DNA of 6,354 nucleotides, from NCBI GenBank assembly GCA_017517985.1, contig JAFWWX010000245.1, forward strand, positions 1 through 6,354, read 5' to 3'. Numbering within the stretch: the first letter of the stretch is position 1; every line of letters begins with the position of its first letter. The notes beneath the pieces are model-generated. The model was not told the origin of the DNA. It searched no databases and saw only the letters and a program-made list of their open reading frames with translations. The position numbers and the translations under genes are program-made. Origin of the DNA: Clostridia bacterium (GTDB taxonomy: Bacteria > Bacillota_A > Clostridia > Oscillospirales > CAG-382). Shown here one piece after another: positions 1 through 6,215 of this stretch.

Positions 1-1
1 A

Positions 2-1084
2 TTCAGAAGACTTGCAGAGCTAAAATCCCGTGAGCTTGAAATATCAAAGGAATATGACAAATTCAGCGAGGCGGCAAAGACAGTTACTCTTCTTCCGGAG
101 CATCTTTCACACTGCATTGAAATATGGACAGGTATTCCTGCAAGCAGCATAAACGAGAGCGAATATATAAGAATAGATAAACTTGAGGAAAGACTCAAAA
201 AGAGAATTGTTGGTCAGGACAAGGCGATAAGTGTTGCCGCAAAGGCCATAAAACGTTCAAGAGCCGGAATAGCCGCAAAAAGAAAGCCATGCTCTTTTAT
301 ATTTGCAGGACCTACAGGCGTGGGAAAGACAGAGCTTGTGAAGACTATTGCAAATGACCTTTTTGATTCTCCCGAAGCACTTATCCGTCTTGATATGTCG
401 GAGTTTATGGAAAAACATGCAGTATCAAGGATAATCGGAGCTCCTCCCGGATATGTGGGATATGATGAAGCAGGACAGCTTACGGAAAAAATCAGAAGAA
501 GACCTTACAGCGTTGTTCTTTTTGACGAAATAGAAAAGGCTCATCCGGATGTACTGAATATTCTCTTACAGATACTTGACGACGGAAAAATCACCGATGC
601 CCAGGGCAGAGAGGTTAATTTTGAGAACACAATGCTTGTTCTCACTACAAACGCAGGCTCAAGCACCGGTATGAATTCTATAGGATTTTCCGAAAAAGAG
701 GGAAGCATAGCAAAGGATAGAATAATGAATGCCCTTTCGGAATTTTTAAGACCTGAGTTTATAAATAGAATTGATGAGATAATTGTGTTCAATCAGCTGA
801 CAGAGCATGACTTTGAGGGTATAGCAAAAATTATGCTTTCCGATCTTGCAAAATCTCTTGCAGAGAAGAATATAACCTTTGAATATTCGGATACGGCGAT
901 TAAATATATTGCGGAAAAATCCTACAGCCGTAAGTTTGGCGCAAGAAATCTCAGACGCTTTATTCAGACGGAAATAGAGGATAAGGCGGCAGAAATTATA
1001 ATATCAAAATATGATGCAAAAATACGCGGTCTTTATGTGACGTGTGAAGATGAAAGGCTGAATGTGGTTGAATTAAATGCTTAA
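2..1084 (+). CDS. ATP-dependent Clp unfoldase, ClpA/ClpC type, C-terminal part (5' end outside window)
   Basis: The reading frame is open from base 2, so this is the last 360 codons of a longer gene. Visible in order: the end of a middle domain leading to the ClpB/ClpC-like signature IWTGIP (near 125-142), then a complete second AAA+ module. Walker A is GPTGVGKT (308-331), the pore loop is GYVGYDEAGQLTE, Walker B is VVLFDEIEKAHP, sensor 1 is TTNAG, the arginine-finger region is RPEFINRIDE and sensor 2 is GARNLRR. After sensor 1 there is an IGF tripeptide in an inserted loop. In ClpA, ClpC and ClpX such a loop docks on ClpP, and ClpB lacks it. I therefore infer an unfoldase that feeds ClpP rather than a ClpB disaggregase. 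Pore loop, sensor 1 and sensor 2 each carry small deviations (GYVGYEEGGQLT, TSNxG and GARPLRR are usual), suggesting a paralogue rather than the housekeeping ClpC. An in-frame GTG at 320 lies inside Walker A and is not the start. The stop overlaps the next gene. Confidence 0.93.
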   Translation, partial: FRRLAELKSRELEISKEYDKFSEAAKTVTLLPEHLSHCIEIWTGIPASSINESEYIRIDKLEERLKKRIVGQDKAISVAAKAIKRSRAGIAAKRKPCSFIFAGPTGVGKTELVKTIANDLFDSPEALIRLDMSEFMEKHAVSRIIGAPPGYVGYDEAGQLTEKIRRRPYSVVLFDEIEKAHPDVLNILLQILDDGKITDAQGREVNFENTMLVLTTNAGSSTGMNSIGFSEKEGSIAKDRIMNALSEFLRPEFINRIDEIIVFNQLTEHDFEGIAKIMLSDLAKSLAEKNITFEYSDTAIKYIAEKSYSRKFGARNLRRFIQTEIEDKAAEIIISKYDAKIRGLYVTCEDERLNVVELNA

Positions 1085-3815
1085 TTGGTGTTTATTCTCA
1101 AGAAGCGAGCTCGAAAAGCTTCTGGGGACCGATTTTGAAAAGGGACTGTCAACTTCCTCGGCACTTTTGAGAAGTGCCGAGGGAGATGTTGCCACAAAGG
1201 AAGTGCGTGACTTCTTTTATCCTATTACGACATTTCTTCGAAGTGTTGGCGGAATGTTGTGCGATTTTTCTGTGCTGATGCTGATTGCCTCTGCGTTTCT
1301 CTGCGAGATATTCGCAGAAAAAAGCAACGGCTCAACCGGAATTATAATAGGTTTTATATTAATATGCTCCCTTATACGGACATTTCTGATAATCTACTCC
1401 GGAAAATCCTTCCGTGATTCTACGGATGACGATAATTACAGAGTGTTAAGAGACGGAAAAATCAAAACAGTAAAGGGAATAGGTCTTGTACGCGGAGATG
1501 TTATACTTCTGTCTAAGGGGGATATTGCTCCAAGGGATCTAAGGCTAATTGACAGTGAAAATTTATCGGTTATAGAAAAATATGGTGGTAAGCGTGTAAA
1601 GCCTGCGGGCAAGGATGCGATGTTCTTTCCAATGAAAATGAGGGATATTCCCTTAAGACTTCGTAAGAATATGGTGTACGAGGGTTCGGCGGTGACCTCG
1701 GGCGATGCACTTGCTGTTGTAACAGATGATAAAATGACTCTTGCAGATGCAAGAAAAATAATAAGTATAAATGACGATGTTGCAGAGTTTTATGTTGGTA
1801 GTCAGAAAAGAATAAATTCCTACGGAACGCGACTTCTTGGAAAAAGTGCTTTTGGTACGGGAACCGTACGAGGTGGCGGATATGATGAGGATACCTCTGT
1901 TTCCGCGATTGCGGAAAGAACAGCATCAATAATGAGATTTGCAGGACTTTTTGCGGGTACTGTTATATTTGTTATAGGTATCTTTTCAGCGGTAAACATA
2001 TCGGATACTTTTATGTTTGCAATTACAGTAATGTCCTGTGCACCGTCTGTGCTTTATGAGCTGTGTATTGCTTCGGCGTTTGCAGTTGGCGGTGCAAGAC
2101 TTAAATCCCAGGGAGTACATATACGTAATTTTGAATGTGCGGAAAAGCTTGTACTGTCAAGAAACCTTTTGTGTTGTGGCTCAACTTGCTTTAATGTTGA
2201 AAAAATGGTTGCGGAAGCCTGTTATGTGGGCAGAACCTTTAATTTCAGTGCGGATAATGAAAAGCATATAAATAGGCTTTGTGAATTGCTTCTTTGTACC
2301 AGTGAATTGTACTACAAAACCGACAAAAACGGAATACAGAGTATAGGTGGAGACCTTGAGGGGCTTGCTATACTTGAGGGGGCAAAAAAAATCGGAATTG
2401 TCACCCCCGGCAGTGAACGGAGATTCATCGAAAGACTTGCGGAGTTCCACGATATAAACGGAACTCTTGTGGGAAGCTTTTGCAGGTATCGCACATCCAA
2501 GGTGCTTATTTCAAAGGGGAACGTGTCTTCGGTAATAAAAAAGTGTAAATATTATGATGCTGATGGCAGGGCAGAAGTACTTGAAAACAATATGCGTGAA
2601 AGAATACTTGAAAATGCAAAATCCTTCGAAAACAATGAAAGCTGTCGTGCCGTTGCAATATGCTATAAAATATGCGAAAAAGTGACAAGAAACGATTTCA
2701 GAGACGGCTTTGTATTTGCCGGCTTTGTGGTGTTTGGGACACGACTCAACTATGATAGTGAGAAGTATGTAAGCCTTTTGCGGAGAAACGGGATTACACC
2801 GGTCATATTCTCAAATCAGGTGTCAGATATGGTTATCGGAGATGCAAAGAAAATTGGTGTACTGCGTGAGAATGACAACTACATTACATCAAAGAGTCTT
2901 TCCTCACTTGATGAAAAAGTTTATGCCGATGACCTTGCAAGCTATACTCTTTACATGGGACTTGGAGGTCTACAGAAAAGGGCAGTTGTTAGTAATAGGA
3001 AATACAGTGAAAAGCTTGTTGTTGTAGCTGCAGACAAGCCTGCTGACGCCTTTGATATGTCAGAGGGTGATGTACTTATATCCTTTGGAAAGGATGCACC
3101 GAAAACGCTAAGGCGTATTTCAGACATACATTCGGAAAATACCGGCATAGGGGTTATCTACAGAACTATCTGTATCTGCAGAAATATGATAAGATGCTCG
3201 GCTCTTTCTGCAGGCTATCTCGTGTGTGCGCAGATTGCAACAATAATATTTGGATTCTTAGGAGTGATAGCATCGTTTTTTACAGCAGGAACACTTCCTC
3301 TTGCAACGCCACAGCTTCTGAGCTCAGTGTTTATAACGGATTTAATAATATCACTGCTTACTGCGTTCGTAAAAACACCGTCAAGCATTATATCTGATAG
3401 TCCAAAAGCCTTTCTCTCCTATTACAGCCCGTCAAGGATAATTTCAAAGGCGGCGTTTTCCGGAATAATGTGCGGCTTTTGTTCGTTCTTTGCATATCTT
3501 GTTGGATGTTTACAGACAATGAATGTTACTGCGGGCTGTGCGTGTGCCTTTTTTGTGTTCTTCTTTTCAAAGTGCTTTGTCTCAGTGTTCTGTATTATGC
3601 CCACAAGTACAAGAAGGGCACCGGCAATGTTCCCGATGGTTGCGGCTTTGGGCGAGCTTGTGTGTGCTTTGATTATGATAGCTGTGTTCGGAAGAACTAT
3701 GATTCCTGCTGGATATGGCACATCACTTGTGACAACGGCACTTGCGCTTGCGGTAATACCGGTTATTGTAACCATTTTGTATGTTAAGATGGATAACAGA
3801 AACGGCAGACGATAA
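1077..3815 (+). CDS. P-type ATPase-like ten-helix membrane protein lacking the catalytic motifs (pseudo-P-type ATPase)
   Basis: A 912-residue protein collinear with P2-type (Ca2+/cation) ATPases. Likely membrane segments are M1-M2 (about 52-80, 86-108), M3-M4 (284-306, 311-338) and M5-M10 (706-733, 742-765, 785-811, 815-842, 849-872, 880-904). The actuator domain is recognisable from VRGDVILLSKGD (138-149) and DLRLI (154-158). A KNMVYEGSAVTSG stretch (197-209) matches the usual NMVFMGT region. Motif by motif the chemistry is gone. TGES aligns to GKRV (171-174), PEGLP to PSVLY (323-327), DKTGTLT to CGSTCFN (367-373), KGAPE to KGNVS (480-484), TGD to SNQ (579-581) and GDGxND to ADKPAD (652-657). 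The M6 signature survives as FITDLIISL (752-760). About 30 cysteines are present. The frame is intact at normal family length, so this is not a decayed gene. The ATG overlaps the upstream clp gene by 8 nt and has only a distant AAAGG (1053-1057), suggesting coupled translation. Ion pumping looks impossible; a binding, sensing or scaffold role is inference only. Confidence 0.85.
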   Translation: MLNWCLFSRSELEKLLGTDFEKGLSTSSALLRSAEGDVATKEVRDFFYPITTFLRSVGGMLCDFSVLMLIASAFLCEIFAEKSNGSTGIIIGFILICSLIRTFLIIYSGKSFRDSTDDDNYRVLRDGKIKTVKGIGLVRGDVILLSKGDIAPRDLRLIDSENLSVIEKYGGKRVKPAGKDAMFFPMKMRDIPLRLRKNMVYEGSAVTSGDALAVVTDDKMTLADARKIISINDDVAEFYVGSQKRINSYGTRLLGKSAFGTGTVRGGGYDEDTSVSAIAERTASIMRFAGLFAGTVIFVIGIFSAVNISDTFMFAITVMSCAPSVLYELCIASAFAVGGARLKSQGVHIRNFECAEKLVLSRNLLCCGSTCFNVEKMVAEACYVGRTFNFSADNEKHINRLCELLLCTSELYYKTDKNGIQSIGGDLEGLAILEGAKKIGIVTPGSERRFIERLAEFHDINGTLVGSFCRYRTSKVLISKGNVSSVIKKCKYYDADGRAEVLENNMRERILENAKSFENNESCRAVAICYKICEKVTRNDFRDGFVFAGFVVFGTRLNYDSEKYVSLLRRNGITPVIFSNQVSDMVIGDAKKIGVLRENDNYITSKSLSSLDEKVYADDLASYTLYMGLGGLQKRAVVSNRKYSEKLVVVAADKPADAFDMSEGDVLISFGKDAPKTLRRISDIHSENTGIGVIYRTICICRNMIRCSALSAGYLVCAQIATIIFGFLGVIASFFTAGTLPLATPQLLSSVFITDLIISLLTAFVKTPSSIISDSPKAFLSYYSPSRIISKAAFSGIMCGFCSFFAYLVGCLQTMNVTAGCACAFFVFFFSKCFVSVFCIMPTSTRRAPAMFPMVAALGELVCALIMIAVFGRTMIPAGYGTSLVTTALALAVIPVIVTILYVKMDNRNGRR
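1156..1182 (+). repeat. Intragenic perfect inverted repeat (RNA hairpin) early in the P-type ATPase-like gene
   Basis: Arms of 11 nt, CCTCGGCACTT at 1156-1166 and AAGTGCCGAGG at 1172-1182, are perfectly complementary around a 5-nt loop. They extend outward by a T-G wobble and a T-A pair. The hairpin lies within codons 27-36, about 80 nt after the start codon. No U-run follows, so it does not look like an intrinsic terminator. It could slow ribosomes or act as an RNA processing or stability element, or be chance. Confidence 0.6.
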
Positions 3816-3868
3816 AATAAAGCGATACAGAAAGTGACTGTAGCAAAATTTGCAAATGCACAAAACAA

Positions 3869-3900
3869 GGGAACGACACACAGGTCGTTCCCTACTTTTA
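3869..3900 (+). terminator. Intrinsic terminator, probably bidirectional, after the clp/P-type ATPase-like operon
   Basis: A perfect 9-bp stem, GGGAACGAC (3869-3877) with GTCGTTCCC (3884-3892), and a 6-nt loop, followed on the plus strand by TACTTTTA. It begins 53 nt past the stop at 3815. Read on the minus strand, the same stem is followed by TTGTTTTGTG, so it can also stop transcription arriving from the convergent S1 operon. Confidence 0.85.
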
Positions 3901-3908
3901 TACAATAC

Positions 3909-3942
3909 AGGGGCTGTAACGATTCGTTTTGTTACAGCCCCT
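3909..3942 (-). terminator. Second strong hairpin in the convergent gap, likely terminator of the minus-strand operon
   Basis: A perfect 12-bp stem, AGGGGCTGTAAC (3909-3920) with GTTACAGCCCCT (3931-3942), and a 10-nt loop. It sits 42 nt beyond the stop of the 60-residue protein on the minus strand. The tail on that strand, GTATTGTATAAAAG, is only moderately U-rich; the plus-strand tail TTCTGACATT is poorer. Termination on the minus strand is the better reading, with the adjacent hairpin at 3869-3892 as back-up. Confidence 0.65.
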
Positions 3943-3984
3943 TCTGACATTACACATCTGAAAACGGATAGTTCCGCCGGGATT

Positions 3985-4167
3985 TCACATCATATTGTCA
4001 ATATATCTTTCCACAGTCCGCAGTGCTTTTTTTGCTCCTTTTTTTATCTTTGGTGTCTTACATTGACACAGCGCCTTTACACCGCATCCCACTATTATAC
4101 CTGCCGCGATTGCCGCAAGAATTCCTGCAACATAGCTTTTTATAACAGAAACTGTCCTGCACTTCAT
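3985..4167 (-). CDS. Small single-pass membrane protein, 60 residues, unknown function
   Basis: One hydrophobic, alanine/glycine-rich helix (residues about 12-33, with GILAAIAAGIIVG) follows a short basic N-terminus. After it comes a very basic stretch (KTPKIKKGAKKALR, 37-50) and an amphipathic tail ending in YIDNMM. Cysteines fall at 3, 28, 34 and 36, three of them at or beside the end of the helix. By the positive-inside rule the C-terminal tail is probably cytoplasmic. The start is supported by AAAGGA about 11 nt upstream, and the gene follows the S1-protein gene by 57 nt on the same strand. A longer open frame on the other strand covers this region but has no family resemblance, so I prefer this one. 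The family was not recognised; small clostridial proteins with a TM helix and basic amphipathic tail are common. Confidence 0.65.
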   Translation of the reverse strand: MKCRTVSVIKSYVAGILAAIAAGIIVGCGVKALCQCKTPKIKKGAKKALRTVERYIDNMM

Positions 4168-4224
4168 ATTTTTCTTATTCCTTTCTTTATGTTTTCCATT
4201 ACAGTTTGCCCACAGAGAAATTTT

Positions 4225-5169
4225 TTATACTTCGGTGCCGTCAAAATATGTTTCAATTGTTTTTATACTGTTGTCGGGAGAATACCGCCAATAGTCAAGC
4301 TTACCCTCGGAAATAAAGTATTCGGGAAGTTTTGGAGAAGATTCCACATTCTGGGTATCAACGATAACAAGCTTTATTTTCATTTTTTCGGGGATTATAC
4401 TTTTTATGTAAACAGCGGCGCTTTGTCCTACTCTTACATCTTCACGCCATTCGGCAAGACCTGCAAGATTTGGTGTTAGCTCAACAAATATTCCGTAAGG
4501 CTCGATGCTTCTGATGATACCTGCGGCAGTTTCTCCGGGATTATACCTTTGCGCATTTTCTTCCCAGGTTCCGAGAAGCTCTTTGTGTGTTAGCGTGATT
4601 CTGCCGAGCGAGTCAACGCCGGTTTTTACTGCGGTACGGATATATTGTCCCACAAACAGTCTGTCTTTTGGGTGCTGAATTCTAGAAACGGAGATGCAAT
4701 CGACTGACAGAAGTGAAATAATACCGCAACCTACATCGCAAAAAGCGCCAAATGGCTCGATGTGGGTTATTCGTGCATCAATTATTTCGCCGGGGGAAAG
4801 CTTTGAAATGTAGTTATTATAACACTCCTCCTGTGCCTTTTTTCTTGAGAGTGAAAGTTTTATACTTCCGTCGTTGTTCTTCTCAATAGCTGTGATTTTA
4901 ACACTGACAGCCTTTCCGACTCTTGTTATAATAGCAATATCCCTGACAGGTTCGTCGCCGGTTGGCATTACAGCTTCATTTCTGGGAATAGTACCCACAA
5001 AACCGCCAAGTTCAACAGTGAGATTCCTTTCGTTATCGCATTTTGTGACAATACCCTCAAGTATTATTCCGCAGTTGTGGGCGTATTCGAGACCCTGCAC
5101 CGTCTCGCAGAGTTCTCTGTTTTCGTCACTGTCAAGATTTGTTCCTTCGGGTTTGTAAAGTTCAAGCAT
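4225..5169 (-). CDS. S1 RNA-binding domain protein (ribosomal protein S1-like), three S1 repeats
   Basis: A 314-residue protein built from consecutive OB-fold S1 repeats: repeat 1 at about residues 35-112 (ILEGIVTKC to IKLSLSRKKA), repeat 2 at 124-197 (LSPGEIIDARITHIEPFGAFCDVG to RITLTHKE) and repeat 3 at 209-271 (NPGETAAGIIRSIEPYGIFVELT to VIVD). The IEPFGAF and IEPYGIF strands are the classic nucleic-acid-binding surface of S1 folds. Repeat 1 is more diverged. A C-terminal tail (about 280-314, with WRYSP and IETYFDG) lies outside the repeats and resembles tails I associate with clostridial S1-like proteins. Four- to six-repeat S1 proteins bind mRNA on the 30S subunit; this one is shorter, so a role in mRNA binding or translation is likely but not proven. 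The start at 5169 has AGAAAGGATAAGG just upstream. It heads a two-gene minus-strand unit with the small membrane protein. Confidence 0.88.
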   Translation of the reverse strand: MLELYKPEGTNLDSDENRELCETVQGLEYAHNCGIILEGIVTKCDNERNLTVELGGFVGTIPRNEAVMPTGDEPVRDIAIITRVGKAVSVKITAIEKNNDGSIKLSLSRKKAQEECYNNYISKLSPGEIIDARITHIEPFGAFCDVGCGIISLLSVDCISVSRIQHPKDRLFVGQYIRTAVKTGVDSLGRITLTHKELLGTWEENAQRYNPGETAAGIIRSIEPYGIFVELTPNLAGLAEWREDVRVGQSAAVYIKSIIPEKMKIKLVIVDTQNVESSPKLPEYFISEGKLDYWRYSPDNSIKTIETYFDGTEV

Positions 5170-5425
5170 TTTTGCTACCTTATCCTTTCTGGGTTTGTAC
5201 GATTTTTTATGTTCTGTAAAATATATGATGAGAGGCGGGGGGATATTACAGAAAATTGCAAAGAATAAAATCTTGCAGTATACGAAAAAAGAGAAGATAA
5301 GTAGATTTGCTTGATTGTTATGTGAGAATTATACTTTTTCGGAGGGATATGCTATATTAAGTAAAAAATAATTGTGATTTCCTTCAAAAAATAACGAAAA
5401 AACCTTCCAAATGATCAAAATTATG
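5170..5425. other. AT-rich divergent intergenic region, no gene recognised
   Basis: This gap separates the leftward S1-protein gene from the rightward DUF951-prfA genes. I see no coding sequence of family resemblance. Minus-strand -10-like hexamers for the S1 gene are TATAAT (complement of 5328-5333) and TATACT (complement of 5277-5282), but neither has a convincing -35. A plus-strand TTGCTT (5307-5312), 17-nt spacer, TATACT (5330-5335) could be a second promoter. A G-rich patch, GAGGCGGGGGG near 5231-5242, falls in the probable 5' leader of the S1 message as a run of C on that strand. Confidence 0.5.
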
Positions 5426-5454
5426 TTTACAAAACAAAAATTTTGTGATATACT
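5426..5454 (+). promoter_or_regulatory. Sigma-A-type promoter with extended -10 for DUF951-prfA
   Basis: The -35 is TTTACA (5426-5431) and the -10 is TATACT (5449-5454), separated by exactly 17 nt. TG at 5446-5447 gives an extended -10. Transcription should start near 5461, about 32 nt before the DUF951 ATG. The spacer contains a small inverted repeat, ACAAAA (5429-5434) with TTTTGT (5441-5446), that could be an operator or simply reflect A/T richness. Confidence 0.8.
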
Positions 5455-5477
5455 GATTCTAATTATAAAGATTGTTT

Positions 5478-5486
5478 GGGGGAAGG
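5478..5486 (+). promoter_or_regulatory. Ribosome binding site deciding the DUF951 start
   Basis: GGGGGAAGG lies 6 nt before the ATG at 5493. A TTG at 5472, in the same frame, lies upstream of this site, so the ATG at 5493 is the better start and the seven extra residues are not part of the protein. Confidence 0.8.
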
Positions 5487-5492
5487 CAGAAA

Positions 5493-5690
5493 ATGCAAAT
5501 AAAAAGAATCAATATCGGCGATATTCTTGTTATGAAAAAGCCTCATCCATGCAATGAAAAAGCGGTTCGTTTTGCTGTTATGACACAGGGAAGCGATATA
5601 AAGATAAAATGCCTTGAATGTCAGAGAGAGGTTATGGTTCCAAGAGTAAAACTTGAAAAAAATATAAAGAGCGTTGAACCTTTTAAATAA
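5493..5690 (+). CDS. DUF951 family protein, 65 residues
   Basis: Recognised as DUF951 from the N-terminal IGDILVMKKPHPC and the central IKIKCLECQREVMVPR. The family, common in Firmicutes, is about 60-70 residues and has no established function. The conserved HPC (H18, C20) with CLEC (C40, C43) suggests a small zinc-ribbon-like site; metal binding is inference. A basic C-terminal segment follows (RVKLEKNIK). The start at ATG 5493 is set by the strong ribosome binding site just ahead. prfA begins 21 nt after its stop and shares the promoter, so a role around translation is a reasonable guess. Confidence 0.88.
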   Translation: MQIKRINIGDILVMKKPHPCNEKAVRFAVMTQGSDIKIKCLECQREVMVPRVKLEKNIKSVEPFK

Positions 5691-5711
5691 ATAATGGAAG
5701 GAATATATTGA

Positions 5712-6215
5712 ATGTTTGAAGCACTGCGTGAAGCGGAAAAAAAATACGAGGAAATCGGTGAAAAACTTATGCAGCCGGATGTGGTTTCAAATCCTGAAAC
5801 CTTTAAAAATCTTATGAAGGAGCATAAGACACTCACACCTATAATTGAAAAGTATAGGGAATATACAAGAGTAGAAAAGGATATAGCGGAAGCACACGAA
5901 ATTATAAGGGAAGAATCGGACAAAGAACTTCGTGAACTTGCCGAGGAGGAACTGCGAAATTCTAAGGAGGCACTTGAGAAAATAAGTGAGGAGTTGAAAA
6001 TTCTTCTTCTGCCCAGAGATGAAAACGATGACAAAAATGTAATTGTGGAAATAAGGGCGGGTACAGGTGGAGAGGAAGCGGCACTTTTTGCTCACAGCCT
6101 TCACAGAATGTATACTATGTACGCGGAAGCAAAGGGCTTTAAAGTTGAGCTTATGAACATCAATGAAACAGAGCTTGGTGGATGTAAAGAGGTTTCCTTT
6201 ATGGTAGAAGGTGAT
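5712..6215 (+). CDS. prfA: Peptide chain release factor 1, N-terminal part, truncated at a sequence junction
   Basis: RF1 reads UAA and UAG stop codons and triggers release of the finished protein. The first 168 codons match RF1: the helical domain 1 starting MFEALREAEKKYEEI, the linker LLLPRDENDDKNVIVEIRAG, and the PCRF-domain signature RAGTGGEEAALFA (about 114-126), then INETELGGCKEVSFMVEGD. An RF1 should continue with G-A-Y and LKFESGVHRVQRVP, then the codon-recognition PxT and catalytic GGQ motifs. Here homology stops after the Asp at 6213-6215. The frame stays open to the end of the window but encodes the antisense of an unrelated gene. GGAAGG (5696-5701) is the ribosome binding site, 10 nt from the ATG. 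As it stands the product could not hydrolyse peptidyl-tRNA. RF1 is normally essential, so an assembly chimera is likelier than a real loss. Confidence 0.9.

Noticed and set aside
320..1084. GTG at 320 as start of the Clp gene
   Set aside because: It falls inside Walker A. Clear Clp homology continues upstream in the same frame to base 2.
1855..1869. Inverted repeat GTACGG / CCGTAC with a 3-nt loop inside the P-type ATPase-like gene
   Set aside because: Six base pairs within coding sequence is within chance expectation and nothing around it supports a role.
1570..1929. 119-codon minus-strand open frame, and other frames antisense to or out of frame with the 912-codon gene
   Set aside because: Compositionally skewed shadows of the P-type ATPase-like gene with no domain resemblance.
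1077..3815. Annotation as an active cation-transporting P-type ATPase
   Set aside because: The phosphorylated aspartate and TGES, TGD and most of GDGxND are absent at the aligned positions, so overall similarity would mislead.
3850..4479. 209-codon open frame on the plus strand
   Set aside because: It starts inside the first terminator hairpin, runs antisense through the 60-residue protein and the end of the S1 gene, has low-complexity Phe/His/Cys-rich composition and matches no family.
5341..5360. GGAGG followed by ATG CTA TAT TAA as a leader peptide
   Set aside because: The ribosome-site-to-ATG gap is only about 3 nt, the frame is three codons, and it lies almost on top of a possible transcription start.
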